A DNA stretch of 64,000 nt from Mucilaginibacter aquatilis (GTDB lineage: Bacteria > Bacteroidota > Bacteroidia > Sphingobacteriales > Sphingobacteriaceae): contig NZ_WQLA01000004.1 in NCBI RefSeq assembly GCF_009755275.1, forward strand, positions 248,001-312,000, written 5' to 3'. The notes under the pieces are model-generated. The model made no database searches. It was not told the DNA's origin and saw only the letters and a list, made by a program, of their open reading frames with translations. A program made the position numbers and the translations under genes. Numbering within the stretch: the stretch's first letter is position 1; each line of letters starts with the position of its first letter. Shown here in pieces: positions 36,916-46,000 of this stretch.

Positions 36916-36950
36916 AAAAAGGCCTGCTTAAATTAAGCAGGCCTTTACGT
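36916..36950. terminator. Bidirectional terminator
   Basis: AAAGGCCTGCTTAA and TTAAGCAGGCCTTT pair around one base, with an A-tract on the left and TTTA on the right, between the SRPBCC gene and the convergent OmpA-family gene. Confidence 0.93.
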
Positions 36951-36965
36951 TGAATATATCCTCTA

Positions 36966-38300
36966 TTAATAAAGAGTAAATTCTACACGACGGTTTTGCT
37001 GACGACCGGCAGCTGTTGCATTTGATGCAATAGGCTGGTTTTTACCGTAACCTACAGCTTCAATACGTGATGCATTTGCACCTTTGCTTACCAAATAAGC
37101 TTTGATTGATTCAGCTCTGTCTTTTGATAATCTCATGTTTAGTTCTGCCGAACCAGTATTATCAGTATGGCCTGCAAGTTTTAAACTAAAGTTTTTATCA
37201 ATTAATAACTGAGCTACACGATCAAGGCTTGGGAATGATTTAGGACGGATTGTAGCTTTACCTAAGTCGAACTCGAGATTTGCAATTGCATCTTTAACAA
37301 CTTTTTTGTCTTCCTCTGTTACGTAAACTTTAGTTACCGGAGTAGGTAGTGGACAACCTGAACCGTCAACTTTGGTACCCGGAGGCGTGTTAGGACATTT
37401 ATCGTTTACATCTAATACACCATCACCGTCAGAGTCAACTGTTAAACGAGCGATGTTTGAGTTAGTAGTATTTAAATCTTCACGTAGCTTTTGGTTTTCA
37501 GCTTTTTGCTGATCCAATTGCATTTGCAATGCACGTTCGGCCATTAAATACTCGGTGCGCATTGAGTTAACCGGGTTATGAGTAGCTAATTGCGGTTTTG
37601 ATTTTTTGCCTAAAGCAAACTCTAAACCTGCGTGAGCATATGAGAATTTGTCATTACGACCACCGTAGTTATAGCCATCAAGGTTGTCGCTTTGTACAAA
37701 GTTAACCTGGTAACCCAAATCTAAATTTATACCCGGAGCAAGATTTACTTTTAAACCGGCACCTAGTGGAATATAAAATTGTTGGTAATCATCTGTACGG
37801 GTTGTGGGCGATGATGCACCTTGAGCGTACAATGATGTGCTGTAGTTCATGCTACCACCACCAACGCTTAGGTATGGTTGCATAAAGCTTTTGTGATTTT
37901 TCCAGTTGATGTTAGCCAGCGTAATGTTAGCGCTTATGTCAACTGCGTACTTAATCTTGGTTTCAAAGCGTTGGAAAGGATTGATACCATCTGGATTAGT
38001 TCCCTGTACGTGTCCTCTGAAAAAATTAGCTTGTAAGCCAAAAGAGTGTAGTATTTGTTTTTTTACATAACCACCGTATCCCCATCTTTCGTTAGGTGTT
38101 TTAAAATCTTCGCTTCCTCTAAAAATAGTATATGGTGACATCATACCTCCATGAGCACCAATTGACCATGTTCTAAAATTTTTCTCGCCTGAAAATGGCT
38201 GTACGTAATTCTTAGTAGAATCGGGAGTTTGTGCAAATAACTTGCTGCTAACTACAACTCCTGTGAGTAGCAGTCCGGCTTTTCTTAAATGTAGCTTCAT
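36966..38300 (-). CDS. OmpA-family outer-membrane protein with TSP3 linker
   Basis: A 444-residue protein: signal peptide (cleavage after LFAQ, residue 24), an outer-membrane beta-barrel (about 40-230), a coiled-coil-like stretch (about 250-275, MAERALQMQLDQQKAENQ), a calcium-binding thrombospondin type-3 repeat (DSDGDGVLDVNDKCPNTPPG), and an OmpA peptidoglycan-binding domain at the C-terminus (GHTDNTGSAELNMRLSKDRA and GYGKNQPIA). Such proteins tie the outer membrane to the cell wall. Single gene. Length and layout match major OmpA/OprF-like proteins of this family. Confidence 0.95.
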   Translation of the reverse strand: MKLHLRKAGLLLTGVVVSSKLFAQTPDSTKNYVQPFSGEKNFRTWSIGAHGGMMSPYTIFRGSEDFKTPNERWGYGGYVKKQILHSFGLQANFFRGHVQGTNPDGINPFQRFETKIKYAVDISANITLANINWKNHKSFMQPYLSVGGGSMNYSTSLYAQGASSPTTRTDDYQQFYIPLGAGLKVNLAPGINLDLGYQVNFVQSDNLDGYNYGGRNDKFSYAHAGLEFALGKKSKPQLATHNPVNSMRTEYLMAERALQMQLDQQKAENQKLREDLNTTNSNIARLTVDSDGDGVLDVNDKCPNTPPGTKVDGSGCPLPTPVTKVYVTEEDKKVVKDAIANLEFDLGKATIRPKSFPSLDRVAQLLIDKNFSLKLAGHTDNTGSAELNMRLSKDRAESIKAYLVSKGANASRIEAVGYGKNQPIASNATAAGRQQNRRVEFTLY

Positions 38301-38504
38301 AAATACAATGTTGATTTTTTACTTAGAGCGCTTGTGTCGCTCTGTTGGAGTTCCAAATTCAACATTGATGCCATGTAGCAATTTAAAGGTGTTGCAACAC
38401 CTTAATTAAGATATTAAAAAATGATTAAAATCATGTACAATAAATCTGTAAATGAGACGTTTACTTATTTATTATAATTTACATCCAAAAGTTGTAAACC
38501 ACCA

Positions 38505-38531
38505 AAGCCGGAAATTTTATCTCCGGCTTTG
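38505..38531 (-). terminator. Hairpin after the OsmC-metZ-DinB operon
   Basis: AAAGCCGGA pairs with TCCGGCTTT. On the minus strand there is no clean T-tract, so it is a moderate candidate; on the plus strand TATATTTTT follows. Confidence 0.55.
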
Positions 38532-38570
38532 TGTATATTTTTAGTGTGTGCTTAAGTATACAAGTTGAAT

Positions 38571-39413
38571 TTAAGCCATTACAGTAAGCATGTTTAAAAC
38601 AGGACTCACTAACGTGGCTTCACCCTCTGTCTTAATCAATCCGTTTACATCCGGATACTTTAAAGCTTTGGTAAAAAGTTTCCAGGCAATAGTATCGGGC
38701 ATGCATATGTAAGCGGCCGGCGGTACCATAGCCATGTTGTTTATAAAGCGCCAGCCTGCTAATGTCTTTTCAATATACCAAACGTCCCCTCCCGCTCCGG
38801 TTACTTCAACCTTAACGATGGTGCCCACCACGGCATCTGCAGACTTGTAAGCATTTGGTAAAGCCTTCATAAATGTTTCAATACACGGATGAAACAACTC
38901 TGCCGACATCAACTCCTGCTGCAAGCCGAGTGCTTCACGTATTTGTTGCTGATGGTGCCACTTTTCAGTATATTCTCTTGCTACGTGAAACCAATTTTGC
39001 GATTCGTTCTCCCCTGCCCAGGCTACAGAAAACATTGCCGGCGCAAAGGGCTCCAATTTCTCAAGGCATTCAAGATACTCCGTCCCCGTAGTCTCTAACA
39101 TTTGCAATAACAACCGCGGACTAATACGCTTGTAAGCCAAAACCCAAATGGTATTTAAGTCATTTAGATAATTTACCAAATCACGATAACCGTTGATGTT
39201 TACAGGAGGATCACCTCTGAATCCATCGCGTAAGATTGATAAAGTGCGCAAATTACCGTCAAGCAAATGTGCCGCAATATCTTTTATAGTCCACTGCGGT
39301 GACAGAGTCGGTGAGTCCCAGGCGTCAATAGATAATGGCCTCAAAACATCAAGAAGTAGTTGATCAAGCTTGGCAAATAAATGCAGTGTTGGAATCGGAA
39401 CCTGGCTACTCAT
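38571..39413 (-). CDS. DinB-fold / maleylpyruvate isomerase-like metal enzyme
   Basis: A 280-residue protein of the DinB/MDMPI four-helix-bundle superfamily (N-terminal domain about 10-170). The metal-site histidines are seen in WTIKDIAAHLLDG (first helix) and in EKWHHQQQIREALG (third helix), the usual His triad. Members include mycothiol-dependent maleylpyruvate isomerase and bacillithiol S-transferases, so a thiol-dependent reaction is possible. The C-terminal part (about 180-280) resembles the MDMPI C-terminal region in length, but I cannot assign it with confidence. It starts 15 bases after metZ in an OsmC-metZ-DinB operon, whose common theme is sulfur and thiols. Confidence 0.8.
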   Translation of the reverse strand: MSSQVPIPTLHLFAKLDQLLLDVLRPLSIDAWDSPTLSPQWTIKDIAAHLLDGNLRTLSILRDGFRGDPPVNINGYRDLVNYLNDLNTIWVLAYKRISPRLLLQMLETTGTEYLECLEKLEPFAPAMFSVAWAGENESQNWFHVAREYTEKWHHQQQIREALGLQQELMSAELFHPCIETFMKALPNAYKSADAVVGTIVKVEVTGAGGDVWYIEKTLAGWRFINNMAMVPPAAYICMPDTIAWKLFTKALKYPDVNGLIKTEGEATLVSPVLNMLTVMA

Positions 39414-39428
39414 AAAACACTTTGAACT

Positions 39429-40613
39429 TTATAATGCACTTTTTTCAAGTGCCTGGCTAATATCTGCTATTATATCATCAACTTTTTCTAAACCGGTTGA
39501 TATACGAATTAAACCCGGGGTAATTCCTACAGCAGCACGCTGATCATCAGTAAGCTTTGAATGGGTTGTACTGGCCGGGTGCGATGCTATACTGCGGCTA
39601 TCACCCAGGTTAGCAGTAACCGATAACATTTCCAAGTTATCTAAAAATTTACGGCCGGCATCTAGCCCGCCCTTTATTTCAAAGCACAATACACCGCCGC
39701 CGGCAGCCATTTGTTTTTTGGCAATTTCATATTGAGGATGCGAAGGCAAAAAAGGATATTTTACCCAGCTTACCTGCGGATGGCTTTGTAAAGCTTCGGC
39801 TACTTGCAGCGCATTTTCGCAATGACGTTGCATACGCACGTCAAGCGTTTCAAGACTTTTACTTAACACCCACGCGTTAAACGGCGATAATGATGGCCCT
39901 GTGTTGCGACAAAACAGGTAAATTTCCTTAATTAAATCTTCACGTCCAACAATAACGCCCCCCATTACACGGCCTTGGCCGTCAATCCACTTGGTGGCAG
40001 AATGTACTACCAAATCGGCACCAAAATCAGTTGGGCGCTGAAGTAAAGGTGTAGCAAAACAGTTATCTACATTAAAAATAAGGTTGTGCTTTTTGCAAAA
40101 CTGCCCTACCCATTCCAAATCTAAAATTTCGAGCTGAGGGTTCGTAGGCGTTTCCAGGTAAACCATTTTAGTGTTGGGCTGCACAGCGGCTTCCCAGGCT
40201 GCATTATCATTGGCAGGCACAAGGGTGCAGGTAATACCGTACTTAGGCAAATACTTGGTAACTACAGTAAAGGTGCTTCCAAATACCGAGCTGCAGCATA
40301 TTAAATGATCACCCTGTTGCAGCAGCGCAAACATTGATGAGAAAACTGCGCTCATGCCACTTGATGTTGCAAAACCAGCGTCGGCATTTTCAAGTGCACA
40401 CATTTTAGCAATAAACTCATCAACGGTTGGGTTGCTGAAACGGCTGTAAATGTTGGCCTCAGTTTCATCGGCGAAGGCTGCGCGCATGGCTTCGGCTTCG
40501 TCAAACGTAAAACTGCTGGTTAAATATAACGGGGTCGAGTGTTCCTGTTGTAGTGTTTTGGCAGCCCGTATGCGTATTGCTTTGCTTAAGGGATGCAAAT
40601 GATCTGTTGACAT
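39429..40613 (-). CDS. metZ: O-succinylhomoserine sulfhydrylase / trans-sulfuration PLP enzyme
   Basis: A 394-residue Cys/Met-metabolism PLP enzyme. Visible are the start-of-fold YLTSSFTFDEAEAM, SRFSNPTVDEF, ATSSGMSAVFSSMFAL, VYLETPTNPQLEILD, and the lysine motif HSATKWIDGQGRVMGGVIVG. The ATKW(I/L)DGQGR(V/C)MGG form is what MetZ-type O-succinylhomoserine sulfhydrylases carry, so direct sulfhydrylation to homocysteine is the best call, with cystathionine gamma-synthase as the alternative. The C-terminal half has SRSIASHPASTTHSKL, a family hallmark. It lies 18 bases after osmC and 15 before the DinB-like gene. Confidence 0.93.
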   Translation of the reverse strand: MSTDHLHPLSKAIRIRAAKTLQQEHSTPLYLTSSFTFDEAEAMRAAFADETEANIYSRFSNPTVDEFIAKMCALENADAGFATSSGMSAVFSSMFALLQQGDHLICCSSVFGSTFTVVTKYLPKYGITCTLVPANDNAAWEAAVQPNTKMVYLETPTNPQLEILDLEWVGQFCKKHNLIFNVDNCFATPLLQRPTDFGADLVVHSATKWIDGQGRVMGGVIVGREDLIKEIYLFCRNTGPSLSPFNAWVLSKSLETLDVRMQRHCENALQVAEALQSHPQVSWVKYPFLPSHPQYEIAKKQMAAGGGVLCFEIKGGLDAGRKFLDNLEMLSVTANLGDSRSIASHPASTTHSKLTDDQRAAVGITPGLIRISTGLEKVDDIIADISQALEKSAL

Positions 40614-40631
40614 CTGTGTGTTTTTTAATAA

Positions 40632-41060
40632 TTAAACGGCAGGGTGAATAAACACCTTCCATGATATTTCGGCACCGGCTTTTTCAAGCGTAGCAGCAAC
40701 CGAGCAGTACTTATGTAAAGATAATTCAACGGCACGTTTGGCCTTATCTTCATCAATATTACCTTTTAAATGAAATTCAATAGTAATGTTTTGCCATAAA
40801 GAAGGTTCAACACCGGCCTCACGATCGCCATTGATTTTCATGCTGTAATCAAGCACCTCCTGGCGTTGCTTTTTGAGTATGCTTATCACATCAATAGCCG
40901 AGCAACCTCCCAAACCCATCAGCAACATTTGCATAGGCCGCACACCATAATTTTGGCCGCCGCTTTCGGGGCTGCTATCCATTTTTACGCTATGGCCGTA
41001 TTCGTCTTTGGCTTCAAAGCCATAATCGCCGCTTACGCGTACCAATTCTATCTGAGGCAT
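40632..41060 (-). CDS. OsmC family protein
   Basis: A 142-residue OsmC/Ohr-like fold protein. The family reactive cysteine lies in LLMGLGGCSAIDVISILKKQR (about residue 54), and a second near SLHKYCSVAATLEKAG (about residue 125), giving the two-cysteine pair of organic hydroperoxide reductases/OsmC proteins. Such enzymes reduce organic peroxides with thiol donors, and the family may also have other roles. It heads the operon with metZ and the DinB-like gene. Start at the ATG giving MPQIELVRVSGD. Confidence 0.9.
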   Translation of the reverse strand: MPQIELVRVSGDYGFEAKDEYGHSVKMDSSPESGGQNYGVRPMQMLLMGLGGCSAIDVISILKKQRQEVLDYSMKINGDREAGVEPSLWQNITIEFHLKGNIDEDKAKRAVELSLHKYCSVAATLEKAGAEISWKVFIHPAV

Positions 41061-41157
41061 AATTTTCTTGCTTTGTAAAAAGGCTAAATTATTATTTTGA
41101 GTTGAAAGTTTTGTTTACAGTCTATAAAAATGATAGATTTATCTCCACGTTTTTTCC

Positions 41158-41631
41158 ATGAAAAGTTTGCTTTTGTTGTTGGGGCTGTGTTTATCATCAA
41201 TTTTATGCAAGGCTCAGCAAAATTTGCTGTCTTATGATGACCTTGTGTATCTTATAAATAACAACTTACAAAAAGCTGATGATTTTATGCAAAGCAAGGG
41301 GTACACTCTTTTAAAATCAAAAAAAGCTACCAACCTGAAGTACCATATGGCTTTACCCGGTAATTCATCTACCGATGTTGAATTACGTGCCGATGGCAGA
41401 CGCTTATATATTTACATTGCAACCGACGAATTACAGCAGCTTAACCTCGTTAATAACTCCATTGCTCCATACTTACTTGGAGCCGAAGAAACATCGGGCG
41501 TAGTTAACTACAAAGTGAAAGACTTGGGTAACATTTATATAATGGTTACTGATAAGGTGCCTTTCAATCCTATAAAAAAAGATTACGACATACGCATCGT
41601 ATCAGACAGAAATATTACTGCTTATAACTAA
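41158..41631 (+). CDS. Secreted protein of unknown function
   Basis: A 157-residue protein with a signal peptide (cleavage near residue 20, after LCKAQ). I do not recognise a domain. The mature part is alpha/beta: an N-terminal helix-rich stretch (YDDLVYLINNNLQKADDFMQSKGY) followed by several beta strands. One Cys lies in the signal peptide only. It sits 18 bases upstream of the SpmAB fusion gene on the same strand and is probably cotranscribed, so it may act with that membrane protein; this is inference. Confidence 0.75.
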   Translation: MKSLLLLLGLCLSSILCKAQQNLLSYDDLVYLINNNLQKADDFMQSKGYTLLKSKKATNLKYHMALPGNSSTDVELRADGRRLYIYIATDELQQLNLVNNSIAPYLLGAEETSGVVNYKVKDLGNIYIMVTDKVPFNPIKKDYDIRIVSDRNITAYN

Positions 41632-41649
41632 TCATCCTTTATTCATAAA

Positions 41650-42888
41650 ATGGCCCTAAACTATATTTGGATTGCCTTATTTATTATTGCATTTTTTGTA
41701 GCTCTTGCTAAACTTATTTTTTTGGGCGATGTAAACGCCTTTCAGCATTTAGTTGAAGGGCTGTTTGATTCAACCCAAACAGCGGTAATGAGTATTGCCT
41801 TGCCTTTAATTGGCACTATGGCGTTTTGGCTGGGCGTAATGAATATCGGAGAGAAAGCAGGTGCAATCAGATTTCTGTCGCGTATTGTTGGCCCTTTTTT
41901 TAACCGGCTTTTTCCTGAAGTACCCAAAGATCATCCTGCTACAGGGCAAATGATGATGAACTTTTCGGCAAACCTGCTTGGGTTAGACAATGCCGCAACA
42001 CCACTTGGTTTAAAAGCAATGGGCAGCCTGCAAGAACTTAACCCAAGTAAAGACACAGCGTCAAATGCACAAATTATGTTTTTGGTGCTTCATACATCGG
42101 GCCTTACCCTGTTGCCGGTAAGTATTATTGCACAAAGGGCTATATTTAAAGCTACCGACCCAACCGATATATTTATACCATGCATTATAGCCACATACGT
42201 AGCCACCATTGTAGGTATGCTTGCCGTTGCTATCAAACAACGTATTAATTTGATTGATAAAGTTGTACTGGCATGGCTAGGCGGCTTTACAGCCTTTATC
42301 AGTTTGCTGGTATGGTACTTTTCGGCGTACTTATCAAAGGATGAGATAAGCACTGTATCAAAAGTTGCCAGTAACCTTTTATTATTTTTAATACCTGTTG
42401 TTTTTATACTCGGCGCCTTATATAAAAAAGTGAACGTGTTTGAAACCTTTATTGAAGGCGCTAAAGGCGGCCTGGAAACCTCCTTTAAGATAATACCTTA
42501 CCTGGTTGCTATGTTGGCAGCTATAAGTGTATTCAGGAGTTCGGGCGCGTTGAACTACATTATTGACGGATTGAAAGCAGGCTTTGCCCTATTTCAAATT
42601 GATACACGCTTTACCGATGCATTGCCGGTTGCCTTAATGAAACCGCTAAGCGGTTCGGGCGCTAAAGCTATGATGATGGACGTAATGAAAACATTTAACC
42701 CCGACAGCTTTGCCGGGCGTTTGGCTTGTGTATTCAATGGTTCGGCCGATACTACATTCTATATAGTGGCACTTTATTTTGGATCGGTAGGAATTAAAAA
42801 AACACGTTACGCAATACCTGCAGGACTTATTGCCGATTTAGCCGGTGTTATTGCTGCCATCCTGGTCTCCTATTTATTTTTTGGTTAA
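41650..42888 (+). CDS. SpmA-SpmB fusion, nucleoside-recognition (Gate) membrane protein
   Basis: A 412-residue polytopic membrane protein. The N-terminal half (about 1-195) corresponds to SpmA (SIALPLIGTMAFWLGVMNIGEKAG and MMNFSANLLGLDNAATPLGL), and the C-terminal half (about 225-412) to SpmB (FIEGAKGGLETSFKIIPYLV, PLSGSGAKAMMMDVMK, NGSADTTFYIVALYFGSVG). The two-half build is known in non-sporulating bacteria as a nucleoside-recognition/Gate domain transporter-like protein of unknown substrate. Around ten membrane segments. Bacillus SpmA/SpmB act in spore core dehydration, a role that cannot apply here. It follows a secreted-protein gene by 18 bases. Confidence 0.9.
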   Translation: MALNYIWIALFIIAFFVALAKLIFLGDVNAFQHLVEGLFDSTQTAVMSIALPLIGTMAFWLGVMNIGEKAGAIRFLSRIVGPFFNRLFPEVPKDHPATGQMMMNFSANLLGLDNAATPLGLKAMGSLQELNPSKDTASNAQIMFLVLHTSGLTLLPVSIIAQRAIFKATDPTDIFIPCIIATYVATIVGMLAVAIKQRINLIDKVVLAWLGGFTAFISLLVWYFSAYLSKDEISTVSKVASNLLLFLIPVVFILGALYKKVNVFETFIEGAKGGLETSFKIIPYLVAMLAAISVFRSSGALNYIIDGLKAGFALFQIDTRFTDALPVALMKPLSGSGAKAMMMDVMKTFNPDSFAGRLACVFNGSADTTFYIVALYFGSVGIKKTRYAIPAGLIADLAGVIAAILVSYLFFG

Positions 42889-43090
42889 TATTTTTAATAT
42901 ATTATTTCTTAAAAACATACTTACACCTTTACTGTTTAAAATGCTTAAAGGAGCTGTGTAAAGCAGGTTTTTAACACTGTTTTGCATAAATTAATTGTCG
43001 GTTAAAGACAACCTTTGACTTCACTTACCGTAAAAGGCATACTGCTTGCCAGTGGCAGTAAACGTCGTTCATATACTGTTTAAATAACAA

Positions 43091-46000
43091 ATGGGGAAAG
43101 TATCTATCAAAGGTGTTATTAAGGTTTTGTTTTTGTGTTTGGGGTTGTTGATGGGTTGGCGTGACGTATTTGCACAAACCGTGACAGTACGTTTGGTAGA
43201 TCCGGGACCATATGCCCCCGGCTCAAGTATTGCCGCTGCAATAAGAATTGCAGATCCGGATGGTAAGATTGCCGTTACCGGTAACCTGTTTCAATTATAT
43301 TTATCAGATGCCAACGGCAACTTTACTTCTGAAAGAAAGATAGGTGAATTCAGCGGTTACTACACCGGCTTTGTAAATGGACTTATACCTTCAAACGCAG
43401 TTCCGGGCACAGGATACAAAGTACGTATCAAAACTACCAGTCCGGCTACGGTAAGTGCTGCGTCAAATGCGTTTACAATTAGTGCTGGTACTGCAGTTAT
43501 AGCAAAAGTCAGCTCAAATGCCGTAAATCCGGCCTATCCTGAAGTTTACGGAACATGCTTTGCAACCGATGGATTTCCTTTTTTGTTTGTGAATGAATCA
43601 ACTGCCGGTGCAACAGTAACGGCTAACTTTTATGATGATTTAAATCAAACCGACGAGCAAACTATTCCTATTAACGGTACAGGTACATTCAATGCAAAAA
43701 CTAACGACTATACCATTTTTGTAAAAGCGGTCAACAACGGCATTGTAGGCACCAAAGGCTATTTATTGTTAAATAATTTTGTACGTAATAGCTTTCAAAC
43801 CCAAAACTCATCAAGCGTTTGTTTGCCTGATAATAGTAAGGCAACTGTTTCATACAGTGTAAATATCACTGGTGGTGGCGGTATACAAAACAACTACCCT
43901 GGCACACTGTACACTATTAGATGGGGAGACGGTCTTTCAACTAATTTAACCTATTATCAAATAGCTTCAACCGGTGGTATATTAACTCATGATTACGCTG
44001 TATCATCATGCGGGGCTAAAAACGCTGAAGGTACTGTTACTAATAAATTTGAAGTGTCTTTCCGGGTATCAAATGTTTACTGTCCCGATCAGAGTAAAAA
44101 CCTGAGTGGAGATCAGGCCGTATTGTCACCCCCAAAAACAGTTATTGGCGGCCCGTCGGTTGGTTGTACAGGTAAACAATTAACATTTACCAATACATCA
44201 TACGCTGGCCAGGTGGTTAGTAGCGTTTCAGGCGGTACCAATTGCGAAAACCCAAATGCAACTTTTCAATGGTTTGTAAACGGCGTGGCTGTGCCTCCGT
44301 ACAATACCAAAAAGAATGTTCCGCTCAAGTATACTTTCCCTGCAGCGGGCACCTATACAGTTACCCTTCGTTTAACCAGTTCAACGCCATGTGTTGCTCC
44401 TGATGCTAAATTAGATGTATGTATCCAAGATCCGCCTCAGCCATCGTTTACCTTACCACAAACGGCATGTATAGGCTCGGGAAGTGTATCTCCTGTGAAT
44501 ACATCAGTAGTTACCAATCCGTGTAATACGCCTATAACATACAACTGGACCGTAACGCCCGCAACCGGATTTAGTTATACCGAAGGCACAACAAAGGCAA
44601 GCCAAACTCCTAAAATTTTGTTCACTACCCCCGGTACATACACTGTGCAACTGGGCGTAAATAACGGCGTTTGTGATGCTGTATTAAGCGAAGTACAAAC
44701 CATTACGGTTGGCAATGTGCCTACGGCAACCTTGTCGCCCTCGTTTTCGTTATGCGGCAGAGGGCAAACGCTTACGTTTGACAATACTGCTGGCAGTGCT
44801 ACCCGCACTACCTTTACCGGTACACCTCAACCCCAGCCCGATACTTACCAATGGACCGTTACCCCATTGAACGGTATCGCCCCTGCTGTTTTTGCGAATG
44901 GCACCACCGCAAACAGTCAGTACCCACAAATTACTTTCCCTGATTTTGGCACATACGAGGTTGTAGTTAAGCATACTAACTTTTGCGGTTCGGTAACATC
45001 GCAGGTACAGCAAATTACTTTTAAGGAAGCTCCAACGGTAAACGCCGGAGTTGACCAGGTTATTTGTTCAGATGCCATCGCTACGCTAGATGGGTCGGTT
45101 TCGGGAACATACAATACTTTGCAGTGGAGCACATCAGGAACCGGAACATTCAGTAACAAGAACACTGAAAAACCGGTTTATACTCCAAGCGCCGCAGACC
45201 GTGCGGCGGGCGAGGTAAAACTTACCCTTAAAATAACTACTTCACTACCGGGCGATTGCGCCAACATTAGTGATGAAGTTATTATAAAAATAAACCCATC
45301 AAACACTGTTAACAGCGCAAACGCCAAAACCATTTGCACAGGCAGTGCAGTTGCCTATAGTCCAACATCAACCGTGGCGGGTAGTGTATATAATTGGACG
45401 GTAACATTAAGTTCGCCCAATGCCGCTGGCTTCAGCACATCAGGCAGTGGAGACATTAATGATATATTGACAAATACATCGGCCACCTCCAACGCAACCG
45501 TTATATACCGCATTACCCCGCAAGCAAATGGCTGTGATGGCACACCTTTTACGCTTACAATTACCGTTGCGCCAAAACCGGTGCTTACTTTAACTGGCCC
45601 ATCAGGAAATTATGTTTGCAGCGGCACGCAATCAGGTATTCAGCTTAGCTCAAACGTAAGCGGCACGCAATACACCTGGACTGTTGTAGCAAACGGCGGC
45701 ATCACCGGGGCAACAGATCAAACCACTCCAATTGCTGTTACTGCAATTAACCAAACATTGGTTAACACCAGCAATGTTGCTGCAACCGTTACTTACACTA
45801 TAACACCTGTTAACACCAATTCGGCAGATGAATGCCAGGGTGCTGCAAAAACTATTACGCTCACTGTGTTACCTCAGGTTCCTGCTGCCAATGCCGGTAC
45901 CGACATTGTGCTATGTAACCAAACCACGGTGCAATTACAGGGTAACGATGCCGGAACATTTACCGGAGTTTGGACGCTGACATCGGGCCAAAGCGGAATT

